DNA of 64,000 nucleotides from Haemophilus parainfluenzae (GCF_014931275.1 NZ_CP063110.1:1720001-1784000); one strand, 5' to 3'. Positions 9,734 to 19,141 are shown, counted from the first letter of the stretch. Notes: generated by a model not told the origin, from the letters alone. A program made the numbers and translations.

Positions 9734-10825
9734 TTAGCCATTAACTTGGCGACGTGCTAATACAGCATCAGATAACTGTTTTAACATGATTTCTGTATCT
9801 TCCCAACCGATACAGGCATCAGTAATACTTTGTCCATAAGTCTGCGCTTTACCATCGACTAAGTCTTGACGACCTTCAACAATATGGCTTTCTACCATGA
9901 CACCGAAGATCTGTTTTGAACCGCCTGCAATTTGCTGGCAAACATCTTCACAAACTTCCATTTGTTTTTTGAATTGTTTGCTACTATTTGCATGACTGAA
10001 ATCAACCATAACATGTGGAATACGACCAGATTTTTCGATCTCTACACAAACTTTTGCAATGTCTTCAGCTTTATAGTTAGGACCTTTATCTCCACCACGT
10101 AAAATGATGTGGCAGTCTTCATTTCCTTTTGTTGAAACAATAGCCGAATGGCCAAATTTTGTCACAGATAAGAAATAATGCGAAGCTTCTGCCGCCCCCA
10201 TTGCATCTAAGGCGACTTTTACGCCACCATTTGTGCCATTTTTAAAGCCTACCGCACAAGATAATCCTGAAGCTAACTCACGGTGAACTTGAGATTCCGT
10301 TGTTCTCGCACCAATTGCGCCCCAACTCATAAAATCAGCGACGTATTGAGGGGTGATCATATCTAAAAACTCACCGGCTGATGGCACACCTAAGTTATTA
10401 ATATCAGATAATAATTTACGCGCAATACGTAAACCATCATTTAAACGATACGTATCATTTAAATAAGGATCATTAATTAAGCCTTTCCAGCCCACTGTTG
10501 TACGCGGTTTTTCAAAGTAAACGCGCATCACCACTTCAAGTGTATCTTTATATTCATCACGTAATACTTTTAAACGTTTTGCGTAATCTAATGCCGCTTT
10601 AGGATCATGAATCGAACAAGGACCAATCACCACAAGTAAACGGTCATCTTTTCCATGAATAATATTGTGGGCATGTAAACGGGTTTCACGAACTAACTCT
10701 GCCGCTTCTTCACTTGCAGGGAATTTTTCTAATAAAGCAATGGGAGGCAATACCTGATCCACTTTTTCAATTCGGGTATCGTCATTTGCAACTTTTATTT
10801 CGATATCTTCTTTCTTCGTCGCCAT
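9734..10825 (-). CDS. aroG: 3-deoxy-7-phosphoheptulonate synthase (class I DAHP synthase)
   Basis: 363 residues of the AroFGH family, catalysing PEP plus erythrose 4-phosphate to DAHP, the first step of aromatic amino acid synthesis. Visible motifs include VIGPCSIHDP near residue 67, FEKPRTTVGWKG near 104 and PSAGEFLDMITP near 149. Most similar by eye to AroG, but the feedback type (Phe, Tyr or Trp) cannot be read safely. A near-consensus TrpR operator lies about 67 bases upstream of the ATG, so tryptophan control at the transcript level is likely even if the enzyme is AroG-like. Confidence 0.93.
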   Translation of the reverse strand: MATKKEDIEIKVANDDTRIEKVDQVLPPIALLEKFPASEEAAELVRETRLHAHNIIHGKDDRLLVVIGPCSIHDPKAALDYAKRLKVLRDEYKDTLEVVMRVYFEKPRTTVGWKGLINDPYLNDTYRLNDGLRIARKLLSDINNLGVPSAGEFLDMITPQYVADFMSWGAIGARTTESQVHRELASGLSCAVGFKNGTNGGVKVALDAMGAAEASHYFLSVTKFGHSAIVSTKGNEDCHIILRGGDKGPNYKAEDIAKVCVEIEKSGRIPHVMVDFSHANSSKQFKKQMEVCEDVCQQIAGGSKQIFGVMVESHIVEGRQDLVDGKAQTYGQSITDACIGWEDTEIMLKQLSDAVLARRQVNG

Positions 10826-10891
10826 ATGTCACTCTCTAAATCTTAAATGTTGTGCTTAAAATCTAATGACGTTACTCTACACCCATTTTTT

Positions 10892-10909
10892 GCACTAGTA
10901 AACTAGTTC
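10892..10909. promoter_or_regulatory. TrpR operator upstream of aroG
   Basis: GCACTAGTAAACTAGTTC closely matches the TrpR consensus built on two ACTAGT half-sites around a two-base centre. A second, degraded copy (GTACTAGCTAAGCAATTC) begins at 10952. In enteric relatives TrpR represses aroH, mtr and trp. Confidence 0.8.
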
Positions 10910-11172
10910 ATTAGAGTTTTTACACTAAGTTTATATGATTGCATAAAACTTGTACTAGCTAAGCAATTCAAATAGGTCGCTATTAAACAACCTTTCGCCT
11001 TAGCTGACAAGGATTTTGGTGTAAAAATAGGTTGTACCTGCTCCATTTAAAATAGATTATTCTTTTATCCTCTAAAATGAATAAATAAATTTGAATAAAG
11101 TGTGGTCATAAAAAACAATTTCAATTCCAACCGCACTTTTTTAAATATTTTTTTAAATTCCCTTGTTTTTAC

Positions 11173-11200
11173 TGAACATTCCCCCCATTTCTTTGTCTGA
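11173..11200 (+). promoter_or_regulatory. SigmaE-type promoter of the htrA-family gene
   Basis: TGAACAT at 11173-11179 resembles the sigmaE -35 element GGAACTT, and TCTGA at 11196-11200 resembles its -10 element, with a 16-base spacer. The transcript would start near 11206, about 37 bases before the ATG at 11243. This fits envelope-stress control of an HtrA protease. Confidence 0.6.
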
Positions 11201-11242
11201 ATGAACACTTATTCAGTCATTTATTTTTACTTGGAGAACTCT

Positions 11243-12634
11243 ATGAAGAAAAGAAATTTTGTATTAACCGGCATCGCATTAGGTTTAAGCGTATTTGCGA
11301 CCTCTGTATCCGCTCAAGCAGCTATTCCGAATGAAATCGTAGAACAAGGCAGCCTTGCACCTATGTTAGAAAAAGCGCAAGCAGCTGTTGTGACTCTTTC
11401 AGTTGAAGGCAAAGCAAAAGCAAACAGCCGTTCAGCATTACCTGATGACATCCCGGAAGAATTTAAATTTTTCTTTGGTGATCAATTTGGTGAACAATTT
11501 GGTGGAAACCGTGGCTCATCACGTGACTTCCGTGGTTTAGGTTCTGGCGTGATCATCAATGCAGATAAAGGCTATGTTTTAACTAACAATCACGTGGTAG
11601 ATGGTGCGGATAAAATTACCGTAAAATTACAAGACGGACGTGAATTCAAAGCAAAACTCGTTGGAAAAGACGAACAATCTGATATCGCTTTAGTACAAAT
11701 CGAAAAACCAACTAATCTTACTGCTATCAAAATGGCTGACTCCGATAAATTACGCGTAGGTGATTTTACCGTTGCTATCGGTAATCCATTCGGTTTAGGT
11801 CAAACCGTAACCTCTGGTATTGTTTCAGCACTAGGTCGCTCTACCGGTTCTGATAGTGGTGCATATGAAAACTATATTCAAACCGATGCTGCGGTAAACC
11901 GTGGTAACTCTGGCGGTGCATTATTGAATTTACAAGGTGAATTAATTGGTATCAATACGGCTATTATTTCTCCAAGTGGCGGTAACGCCGGGATTGCCTT
12001 TGCAATTCCAAGCAACCAAGCCAACAATCTTGTGCAACAAATCTTAGAATTTGGTGAAGTACGCCGTGGTTTACTCGGTATTAAAGGTGGTGAATTAAAT
12101 GCAGATTTAGCGAAAGCCTTTAATGTCAGTGCGCAACAAGGTGCTTTTGTGAGTGAAGTCATTCCAAATTCTGCTGCCGAAAAAGCAGGCTTAAAAGCGG
12201 GTGATGTGATTACCGCAATGAATGGTCAAAAAATCTCCAGCTTTGCCGAAATGCGAGCTAAAATCGCGACTTCTGGTGCGGGCAAAGAAATTGAACTTAC
12301 TTATTTACGTGATGGTAAATCTGAAAACGTAAAAGTGACCTTACAAGCAGACGATGGCACTCAAACTGCGAGCAAAACGGAACTTCCAGCATTAGATGGT
12401 GCAACCTTAAGCAACTATGATGCAAAAGGCGTGAAAGGTGTGGAAATTAGCAAAGTACAGCCAAATTCAATGGCAGCACAACGCGGTTTAAAATCGGGTG
12501 ATATCATCATCGGCATCAACCGCCAGCCAATTGAAAGCACGCAAGACTTACGCAAAGCGCTAGATGAAAAACCATCTGCTGTTGCACTCAATATCTTACG
12601 TGGTAAAAATAACTTCTACTTATTAGTGCAATAA
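11243..12634 (+). CDS. degP: Periplasmic serine endoprotease, HtrA (DegP/DegQ) family
   Basis: 463 residues from the ATG at 11243, which has GGAG upstream and begins a clear signal peptide (MKKRNFVLTGIALG to SVSAQA, about 26 residues). A longer in-frame start at 11201 would fall at the inferred transcription start. The catalytic triad is visible as His117 (TNNHVVDG), Asp147 (SDIAL) and Ser223 (RGNSGGAL). Two PDZ domains follow (about 270-360 and 380-460). It degrades or refolds misfolded envelope proteins. Length is nearer DegQ (455) than DegP (474), but the sigmaE-like promoter is more DegP-like, so the symbol is provisional. Confidence 0.93.
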   Translation: MKKRNFVLTGIALGLSVFATSVSAQAAIPNEIVEQGSLAPMLEKAQAAVVTLSVEGKAKANSRSALPDDIPEEFKFFFGDQFGEQFGGNRGSSRDFRGLGSGVIINADKGYVLTNNHVVDGADKITVKLQDGREFKAKLVGKDEQSDIALVQIEKPTNLTAIKMADSDKLRVGDFTVAIGNPFGLGQTVTSGIVSALGRSTGSDSGAYENYIQTDAAVNRGNSGGALLNLQGELIGINTAIISPSGGNAGIAFAIPSNQANNLVQQILEFGEVRRGLLGIKGGELNADLAKAFNVSAQQGAFVSEVIPNSAAEKAGLKAGDVITAMNGQKISSFAEMRAKIATSGAGKEIELTYLRDGKSENVKVTLQADDGTQTASKTELPALDGATLSNYDAKGVKGVEISKVQPNSMAAQRGLKSGDIIIGINRQPIESTQDLRKALDEKPSAVALNILRGKNNFYLLVQ

Positions 12635-12642
12635 AATGAAAG

Positions 12643-12668
12643 TGCGGTCAAAATTGACCGCATTTTTT
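12643..12668 (+). terminator. Terminator after the htrA-family gene
   Basis: TGCGGTCA (12643-12650) pairs with TGACCGCA (12655-12662), followed by six T. It is an uptake-signal pair whose second arm has decayed. Confidence 0.8.
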
Positions 12669-12776
12669 ATTTATAAAAACTGACATAAGAATAATTAGGT
12701 AAAGATGATTGGGATTATTTTTAATTCAGAATATAATATGAAAATAACATACACATGATGCAAAGAGAGTATCCAA

Positions 12777-14996
12777 ATGCCCAATCTTAAAGAAAAAGAA
12801 ATCGAAAATAATGAGACAATAAACTTTGAATATATTACAAGTTATTTGGAAAAATATGCTGGGGAACAATATTATGGCCCCCAAAAACAACAAGCCAATA
12901 GTTCTGAAATGGCTGAATTCAAAGAACATGGTAGAAAAGCAGTCCAGGAATTTAGAAAATATATTGAAATTATAGCCTCAAACACTGGATATATAGTAGA
13001 CACATCTAATAACTGGATTAATCAAGCTCAAAAAGGATATTCATACTTTTGGGGCGAATTAAAAAAGCATACTGCTCAAGAATATCCTCATAGTCTATCA
13101 GTTGCTATTTATATCAATTCTAAGAATGATAGCAACGATCAAATAATTTTATCTTTAAGTGTAGAAACTAAAGATACAAAATCCAAACCATCAGATTATG
13201 AATTTCATAATAAAATAATTAATTTTGCAATCCACCTAAATACAAAAATTTATTATCAAGCAGATTTCAATATTGGCGAACAAAAAAATTTTAGAATTGA
13301 AGAATATGAGGAAGTAAAAAAAGCTTTAAAATCTAAAATAATAAAAAAACTAAAGGTTGTAAGGAATGTCATAGGACCATATACAAAAAACAATACCTCA
13401 AAAATCATACAGGACTCATTAGAGGCTGCTAAAGAACTAATTCCATTTTATGAATATATCCTTCAAGAAAGAGGAATAGACACCTCAAATAAAAATGGAA
13501 CTAATAAGGAAAAAGTTAAAATGGAAGACGTAAGAATTGGATTAAATACTATTTTATATGGACCTCCTGGAACAGGGAAAACATATAACACTGTAAGCTA
13601 TGCAGTGGCTTTATGCGATAATGAAGACTTATCTTCTGTTAAAGCTAAAGATTATAAACAAGTTCTACAGCGATATAATGAGTTGGTAAATGAGGAGCGA
13701 ATCGCATTTACTACATTTCATCAATCATATAGTTATGAAGAATTTATTGAAGGCATTCGTCCAGTAATAGATAACGATATTAACGAGGATAATCCTAATA
13801 TAATAGAATATGAATTAGAATCTGGCGTTTTTAAAGATTTTTGTGAAAAAGCTGAAAGAGCTACAATAAAAAGTAGTGGATTTCCATTTCCAATTGCTAA
13901 AGATGCAAAAGTTTGGAAAGTTACAGTTTACGATACGGTCATAGATGAATGTTTTAAAAAGAACCAAGTTAGAATTGGTTTTGACATTAAAGATAAGGGC
14001 GCAATCAGTTTCGTAAATAACATTAATACTGGAGACATAATCCTAACGACTAATGGTAGTAGAGAATATATAAATGGTATTGCTATTGCTACCTCTGATG
14101 AAGCCTATGAACAGGATGATGTAGAGTCAAATAAAACAACTAGAAATGTTACATGGCTTGCTTGTAATATACATGAGGATATCACACCTTTAAATAAAGG
14201 TCTGATGATGGCTAGACATACTGTCTCAAAATTACCCAATATGAACGTTACTGAATTAATTGAATTCGCAATTCAAAAAAATCCAGAACTACGTAAGAAA
14301 CAACTTGAATCAAATACTAAACCATATGTATTTATTATTGATGAAATTAACCGGGGTAATATATCTAAGATTTTTGGTGAACTTATTACACTAATTGAAG
14401 ATACAAAACGTAAAGGGATGCCTGAGCAGATTTCTGCAATCCTTCCTTACTCTGGGCATAAATTCAGTGTCCCATCAAATGTTTATATTATAGGAACAAT
14501 GAACACTGCAGATCGCTCAATCGCTTTAATGGATACTGCTCTTCGTAGACGTTTCCAGTTTGTAGAAATGATGCCTGATTCAAATATATTAAAAAAAATA
14601 GGCGCTGACAAAGTTGATGATTTAGACGTAGCATTAATGCTCGATAAAATCAATGAACGTATTACATTCCTATATGACAGAGAGCATACTATCGGTCATG
14701 CATTCTTTACCAAACTTGCTCACAGTCCAGATATAAAAACTTTAGAGATAATTTTTGACAAAACAATCATTCCTCTTTTACAAGAATATTTTTATGAAGA
14801 TTATCAAAAAATACAATTAGTACTAGGTGATAATGGAAAAACAAACGACGACCTTAAATTTATTCAAGATGAAAAAATAAAAGTACAAAATATATTTAAA
14901 GGAAATATTAATGATGTAGTCGATCTTCCTGAAACAAAATTCAAGATTAATAAAATCGCATTTTCCAACATAGAAAGCTACAAACAAATCATATAG
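12777..14996 (+). CDS. mcrB: McrB-like GTPase with internal EVE-like domain
   Basis: 739 residues; E. coli McrB has 459. The AAA+ GTPase core has Walker A GPPGTGKT (262-269), FHQSYSYEEFIEG (314-326), Walker B VFIIDEINRGN (518-528), NTAD (576-579) and the RRR finger (590-592), all matching McrB. Two features are unusual. The N-terminal 240 residues resemble no domain I can name and may read DNA. About 155 residues (361-515) are inserted between the FHQSYSY region and Walker B; residues 378-465 (VWKV, RIGFD, TGDIIL, RNVTWL) resemble an EVE domain, a fold linked to modified-base recognition. It is strongly AT-rich. Weak ribosome site GAGAG. It should translocate along DNA with McrC to cut modified DNA. 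Confidence 0.9.
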   Translation: MPNLKEKEIENNETINFEYITSYLEKYAGEQYYGPQKQQANSSEMAEFKEHGRKAVQEFRKYIEIIASNTGYIVDTSNNWINQAQKGYSYFWGELKKHTAQEYPHSLSVAIYINSKNDSNDQIILSLSVETKDTKSKPSDYEFHNKIINFAIHLNTKIYYQADFNIGEQKNFRIEEYEEVKKALKSKIIKKLKVVRNVIGPYTKNNTSKIIQDSLEAAKELIPFYEYILQERGIDTSNKNGTNKEKVKMEDVRIGLNTILYGPPGTGKTYNTVSYAVALCDNEDLSSVKAKDYKQVLQRYNELVNEERIAFTTFHQSYSYEEFIEGIRPVIDNDINEDNPNIIEYELESGVFKDFCEKAERATIKSSGFPFPIAKDAKVWKVTVYDTVIDECFKKNQVRIGFDIKDKGAISFVNNINTGDIILTTNGSREYINGIAIATSDEAYEQDDVESNKTTRNVTWLACNIHEDITPLNKGLMMARHTVSKLPNMNVTELIEFAIQKNPELRKKQLESNTKPYVFIIDEINRGNISKIFGELITLIEDTKRKGMPEQISAILPYSGHKFSVPSNVYIIGTMNTADRSIALMDTALRRRFQFVEMMPDSNILKKIGADKVDDLDVALMLDKINERITFLYDREHTIGHAFFTKLAHSPDIKTLEIIFDKTIIPLLQEYFYEDYQKIQLVLGDNGKTNDDLKFIQDEKIKVQNIFKGNINDVVDLPETKFKINKIAFSNIESYKQII

Positions 14997-15009
14997 GAAT
15001 CAGTTAAAC

Positions 15010-16317
15010 ATGGCTAAACTTTTAGAAGTAAAAGAGTTTGATTCTATTACTGGAAATGTTGACTTTGAAAATGATGAAAATTTTAAATATTTGGATGCAG
15101 CTGCCTTTCAAAATCTCATCGAATTTATCCGTGAATTTTCAGGAGATAATGAAATTGCCGATATTCTTAATTTTATGAGAATTTCATATAAGCGGAATAT
15201 CGGTGATGTTATAACTATTCGAAATTATGTAGGTTTAATTCAGATAAAAAATGGGTATCAAGTTCAGGTTCTGCCTAAAATTAGTTTTGGGGAATACAAT
15301 GACGTAGAAAATCAAGAAACCAAAAAAGTCTTTCTTAGAATGCTAAAAAGCATGAAAAACTTCCCAAGCAAATCATTTAATGATGCTAGTCTTAAAGTTG
15401 ATAAAATGAATCTTTATGAAATTTTCATCAATATATATTTGAAAGAAGTAAGACAATTAATAAAGAAAGGGATTAAATCAGCATACCTTAGACAAGAAGA
15501 TAATTTAAGCTATTATAAGGGAAAACTTCTAATATCTCAGCATTTAAAGAAAAATATAATTCATAAAGAAAGATTCTATGTAGCTTATGATGAATTTCAT
15601 CCCAATAGATCTGAAAATAAGCTAATTAAAGCAACGTTATTAAAATTACATCAACTTACAACAAGTTCAGAAAATTCAAAAGAGATAAAGCAATTACTCA
15701 CTGCTTTTGAAATGATTAAACCATCAAAAAATTACACTAAAGATTTTTCTAAAGTTACAATAGATAGAAATACTAAAGATTATGAAATGCTCTTACAGTG
15801 GTCAAAAGTATTTTTATTTAATCAGTCGTTTACTACTTTCTCAGGAAGAAAGAATTCTAGAGCCTTACTATTCCCAATGGAAAGTGTGTTCGAAAGTTAC
15901 ATTGCTCAACAAATCAAAAAAGTATTCGAACCAAATGATTGGGAAATTTCTACCCAAGATAAAGGATACTTTTTATTCACAGAACCCAAAGAACAATTTG
16001 CCTTAAGACCAGATATAGTTTGTCAAAAAGGCGATCGCATCATAATCATGGATACTAAATGGAAAAATCTAATTAATAATAGCAGAGTAAATTATGGTAT
16101 TTCACAAAGTGATATGTATCAAATGTATGCTTATTCCAAAAAATATAAAACATCAGAAATATGGCTTTTATATCCTCTAAATGATGAAATGAGAAATCAT
16201 CCGGAAATTAAATTTGAATCTGGAGATGGCACAAGTGTAAAGTTACACTTTGTTGATCTCGTTAATATTCAAAGAACGATGGAAGAACTATTGGCAAAAT
16301 TGGAAGTAGATAATTAA
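15010..16317 (+). CDS. mcrC: McrC-like restriction endonuclease subunit
   Basis: 435 residues of the McrC/5-methylcytosine restriction family. The PD-(D/E)xK nuclease motif is intact: RPD at 333-335 and MDTKWK with Asp348 and Lys350. It is preceded by the conserved FPMESVFESYIA (288-299) and followed by SDMYQMYAY (367-375). It begins 13 bases after mcrB, with AGGAA upstream, so the two are one operon. McrC binds the McrB ring, stimulates GTP hydrolysis and supplies the nuclease. No methyltransferase is adjacent, as expected for a modification-dependent (type IV) system. Base composition matches mcrB, so they probably arrived together. Confidence 0.93.
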   Translation: MAKLLEVKEFDSITGNVDFENDENFKYLDAAAFQNLIEFIREFSGDNEIADILNFMRISYKRNIGDVITIRNYVGLIQIKNGYQVQVLPKISFGEYNDVENQETKKVFLRMLKSMKNFPSKSFNDASLKVDKMNLYEIFINIYLKEVRQLIKKGIKSAYLRQEDNLSYYKGKLLISQHLKKNIIHKERFYVAYDEFHPNRSENKLIKATLLKLHQLTTSSENSKEIKQLLTAFEMIKPSKNYTKDFSKVTIDRNTKDYEMLLQWSKVFLFNQSFTTFSGRKNSRALLFPMESVFESYIAQQIKKVFEPNDWEISTQDKGYFLFTEPKEQFALRPDIVCQKGDRIIIMDTKWKNLINNSRVNYGISQSDMYQMYAYSKKYKTSEIWLLYPLNDEMRNHPEIKFESGDGTSVKLHFVDLVNIQRTMEELLAKLEVDN

Positions 16318-16345
16318 CTCCGTAATAAACTTTTCCTATATAACT

Positions 16346-16386
16346 ATCTCTGATATATAGAAACTATTTTCTTAAATATCAGAGAT
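16346..16386. terminator. Dyad between mcrC and uvrB
   Basis: ATCTCTGATAT (16346-16356) and ATATCAGAGAT (16376-16386) form an 11-base stem with a 19-base loop between the convergent mcrC and uvrB. There is no T run, so a terminator role is only a guess. Confidence 0.4.
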
Positions 16387-16497
16387 TAAATCCAACTCAA
16401 CATAAGACAACTAGCCTACTTACATCAGTTCTTATCTTATCCTATTCTATTAAAACTTCTTAAAAACCTTAATATTGCTTCATAGAATTAATCATAT

Positions 16498-18534
16498 TTA
16501 CTCTGACATCATAAACTGCTCTCTCAATTGATGAAGCTGATCGCGTACTGCGGCGGCTTTTTCAAACTCGAGATCTTGAGCAAATTTATACATTTGTTGT
16601 TCCAATTTCTTAATTTGTTGTTGGAATTCTTTAGCTGATTTAGGCGCATTATAAAGTGCGGTCGGTTCAGCCGCCGTTTTTCCACGTTGTTTCGATTTGG
16701 CTTTTTGATTTGCACCTTGACCAATATCTAATAACTCACCGACTTTCTTATTCAATGCCTGTGGAACAATGCCCTTTTCTTCATTGTATTTCATTTGTTT
16801 TTCACGACGGCGATTGGTCTCGGTAATGGCTTTTTCCATAGATTTAGTCATGCTATCAGCATACAAAATCGCTTTACCATTCAAGTTTCGAGCGGCACGA
16901 CCGATGGTTTGGATTAAGGAACGTTCAGAACGCAAGAAACCTTCTTTATCGGCATCTAAAATCGCCACAAGAGAAACTTCTGGAATATCCAAGCCCTCAC
17001 GTAATAAGTTGATACCAACCAATACATCAAATTCACCTAAACGTAAATCACGAATAATCTCTACACGCTCAACCGTATCAATATCTGAGTGCAGGTAACG
17101 TACACGAATGCCATGTTCATCTAAGTAATCCGTTAAATCTTCCGCCATTTTCTTCGTCAACGTAGTCACTAAAACACGCTCATCTTTGTCCGCTCTTTGA
17201 CGCGCTTCGGAGAGCAAATCATCCACTTGAATGGACACTGGACGAATTTCAATTTGCGGATCGAGTAAGCCCGTTGGACGCACCACCTGATCGACAATTT
17301 CAGTACCCGATTTTTCCAACTCATAAGGACCTGGTGTCGCTGAAACGTAAATCGTCTGCGGCGCTAAACGTTCGAACTCTTCAAAGCGTAATGGACGGTT
17401 ATCCAATGCTGAAGGCAAACGAAAACCATATTCCACCAAGGTTTCTTTACGTGAACGGTCACCACGATACATCCCACCAATTTGCGGCACAGTCACATGT
17501 GATTCATCAATAATCAAAATCGCATCAGACGGCATATAATCAAATAATGTCGGAGGCGGTTCACCTTCATTTCGGCCAGAAAGATAGCGTGAATAGTTTT
17601 CGATTCCGGAGCAATAGCCGAGCTCATTCATCATCTCTATGTCAAATTGCGTGCGTTGGGTAATACGCTGCTCTTCCAACAGCTTATGTTCTTTGATGAA
17701 ATATTCACGGCGTTGCACAAGCTCTGCTTTGATTTTTTCAATAGCATCTAAAATACGCTCTCTTGGCGTCACATAGTGGGTTTTCGGATACACCGTAAAA
17801 CGAGGAACAGCACCAAAACTAGTGCCAGTTAAAGGATCAAATAAACTTAAACGTTCAATTTCATCATCAAATAATTCAATTCGTACCGCTCGATCGTCAG
17901 ATTCTGCAGGGAAAATATCAATCACTTCACCGCGCACACGGAATGTACCGCGCTGAAAGGCTTGATCATTTCTTGTATATTGTAACTCCGCTAACTTCGC
18001 TAAAATCTGACGTTGATCGATAATGGCCCCTTGCTGTAAATGCAACATCATCTGCAAATAGCTATCTGGATCACCCAAACCATAAATTGCTGATACGGAT
18101 GCCACTACAATAGTATCTCGACGCTCTAAGAACGACTTCGTAGCCGAAAGACGCATCTGTTCAATCTGATCATTAATAGAAGCATCTTTCTCGATAAAGG
18201 TATCACTACTCGGTACATAAGCTTCTGGCTGATAATAATCATAGTATGAAACGAAATATTCCACCGCGTTTTCAGGAAAGAACGCCTTCATTTCAGCATA
18301 AAGCTGAGCGGCCAGGGTTTTATTTGGAGCGAGTAACATCGCCGGGCGGTTTAATGTCGCTATGACATTTGCAATGGTAAATGTTTTGCCTGACCCCGTT
18401 ACCCCTAGAAGTGTTTGATGGGCCAAACCATCCTCTAAATTTTCGACTAATTTTTCGATTGCTTGGGGTTGATCACCAGAAGGCTTAAAATCGGAATGAA
18501 GGATAAAAGGCTTAGTATTAATTTTCTCTGCCAT
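16498..18534 (-). CDS. uvrB: Excinuclease ABC subunit B
   Basis: 678 residues from the ATG at 18534. It contains the UvrB helicase-like core: Walker A GVTGSGKT near residue 45, the beta-hairpin region [12 protein letters not shown] near 98, DESH near 340, and the C-terminal UvrC-binding UVR motif near 640-675. It loads damaged DNA from UvrA and recruits UvrC in nucleotide excision repair. An in-frame TTG four codons earlier is part of an uptake signal abutting the ATG and is probably not used. No LexA box was seen upstream, but a dyad with DnaA-like boxes lies at 18798-18832. Confidence 0.96.
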   Translation of the reverse strand: MAEKINTKPFILHSDFKPSGDQPQAIEKLVENLEDGLAHQTLLGVTGSGKTFTIANVIATLNRPAMLLAPNKTLAAQLYAEMKAFFPENAVEYFVSYYDYYQPEAYVPSSDTFIEKDASINDQIEQMRLSATKSFLERRDTIVVASVSAIYGLGDPDSYLQMMLHLQQGAIIDQRQILAKLAELQYTRNDQAFQRGTFRVRGEVIDIFPAESDDRAVRIELFDDEIERLSLFDPLTGTSFGAVPRFTVYPKTHYVTPRERILDAIEKIKAELVQRREYFIKEHKLLEEQRITQRTQFDIEMMNELGYCSGIENYSRYLSGRNEGEPPPTLFDYMPSDAILIIDESHVTVPQIGGMYRGDRSRKETLVEYGFRLPSALDNRPLRFEEFERLAPQTIYVSATPGPYELEKSGTEIVDQVVRPTGLLDPQIEIRPVSIQVDDLLSEARQRADKDERVLVTTLTKKMAEDLTDYLDEHGIRVRYLHSDIDTVERVEIIRDLRLGEFDVLVGINLLREGLDIPEVSLVAILDADKEGFLRSERSLIQTIGRAARNLNGKAILYADSMTKSMEKAITETNRRREKQMKYNEEKGIVPQALNKKVGELLDIGQGANQKAKSKQRGKTAAEPTALYNAPKSAKEFQQQIKKLEQQMYKFAQDLEFEKAAAVRDQLHQLREQFMMSE

Positions 18535-18543
18535 AAGTGCGGT
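18535..18543. repeat. Uptake signal sequence abutting the uvrB start codon
   Basis: AAGTGCGGT on the plus strand touches the uvrB ATG directly, occupying the place where a ribosome site would be expected. The same arrangement recurs at 22962-22970. About forty copies of this 9-mer (either strand) occur in the window. Confidence 0.9.
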
Positions 18544-18797
18544 CAATTTTTTAGGTATTTTAGAAATGGAGCTATTTTAGCACATTTATTGCTCCAAATT
18601 GAGTGATAAAAATCCAAGTTTTACACATACTTAGGCGTGTCAAGTCTTAAACACTTCAAAATTGAAAAATATTTTATTTTTTTTGCTGGACTTTACGTAA
18701 CATATTGATATTTAAAAGAATATTCACTTGTGGCTAATAGATGAACAATTTAAGGAAAAGCCAGTCTGTACCAGTGGTTGACCATTTTAAACAAAAA

Positions 18798-18832
18798 CAA
18801 TCCACAAAGTTATCCACAGGCTTTGTGGATAG
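18798..18832. promoter_or_regulatory. Inverted repeat carrying three DnaA-box-like sequences
   Basis: ATCCACAAAG (18800-18809) and CTTTGTGGAT (18821-18830) are a perfect 10-base inverted repeat around an 11-base centre. The centre contains TTATCCACA (18810-18818), the exact DnaA-box consensus; the arms give CAATCCACA and, on the other strand, CTATCCACA. Three boxes in 35 bases is far more than chance would suggest. Possible roles are DnaA control of uvrB or DnaA titration. Confidence 0.6.
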
Positions 18833-18873
18833 AAAAAAGTGTAAATTTTTTTGTCATTTTTTTCATTTTGGTC

Positions 18874-18902
18874 TTGACAAGAAGTGGTCCGATCATTAAA
18901 AT
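18874..18902 (+). promoter_or_regulatory. Sigma70 promoter of tRNA-Asn
   Basis: TTGACA (18874-18879), 17-base spacer, TAAAAT (18897-18902), followed by a GC-rich GCGCGCC discriminator typical of stringently controlled stable RNA promoters. Confidence 0.85.
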
Positions 18903-18933
18903 GCGCGCCTATTCTTTGTGATACCAAATTTAT

Positions 18934-19009
18934 TCCTCCTTAGTTCAGTCGGTAGAACGGTGGACTGTTAATCCATATGTCGCAGGTTCGAGTCCCGCAG
19001 GAGGAGCCA
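18934..19009 (+). tRNA. tRNA-Asn (anticodon GTT)
   Basis: 76 bases with encoded CCA at 19007-19009. The acceptor stem TCCTCCT pairs with AGGAGGA, discriminator G; the D-loop contains AGTTCAGTCGGTAGA; the anticodon loop is CTGTTAA with GTT; the T arm has GGTTCGAGTCC. A strong promoter lies 32 bases upstream and a terminator follows. Confidence 0.98.
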
Positions 19010-19078
19010 AATTTCTCTTTTGGTTTAGCTTTCGTTTGTCTCCTTTTACGAATCCTAAATTAGTAGCCAAAAGAATTT

Positions 19079-19109
19079 AAGCCCATCGTGTTGATGGGCT
19101 TTATTTTTA
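19079..19109 (+). terminator. Terminator after tRNA-Asn
   Basis: AAGCCCATC and GATGGGCTT form a nine-base stem with loop GTGTT, followed by TATTTTTAT. The next gene is convergent. Confidence 0.85.
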
Positions 19110-19141
19110 TCTAATCTATACTGATTTAATGAATTATCAGG

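Larger units (their letters stand above)
10826..11242. promoter_or_regulatory. Divergent control region between aroG and the htrA-family gene
   Basis: 417 bases without a gene. Aro side: TrpR-like operator at 10892-10909 and a weaker half-site at 10952-10969. Middle: a possible nested stem, ACAACCT (10987-10993) with AGGTTGT (11029-11035) enclosing CCTT/AAGG, of unknown meaning. Right: an imperfect uptake-signal pair (AAGTGTGGTC near 11099 with ACCGCACTT near 11132), odd because no gene ends here, then a sigmaE-like promoter at 11173-11200. Confidence 0.5.
18535..18933. promoter_or_regulatory. Intergenic region between uvrB and tRNA-Asn
   Basis: 399 bases without a gene. It holds the uvrB leader with its uptake signal, a dyad with DnaA-box-like sequences (18798-18832) and the tRNA promoter (18874-18902). 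Nothing else recognisable is seen between 18550 and 18790. Confidence 0.6.

Noticed and set aside
11099..11140. Terminator between aroG and the htrA-family gene
   Set aside because: The pair is imperfect and no gene ends here; it is more likely a leftover uptake-signal pair.
18547..18800. LexA (SOS) box upstream of uvrB
   Set aside because: CTG and CAG triplets occur, but none with the ten-base spacing of a LexA site.
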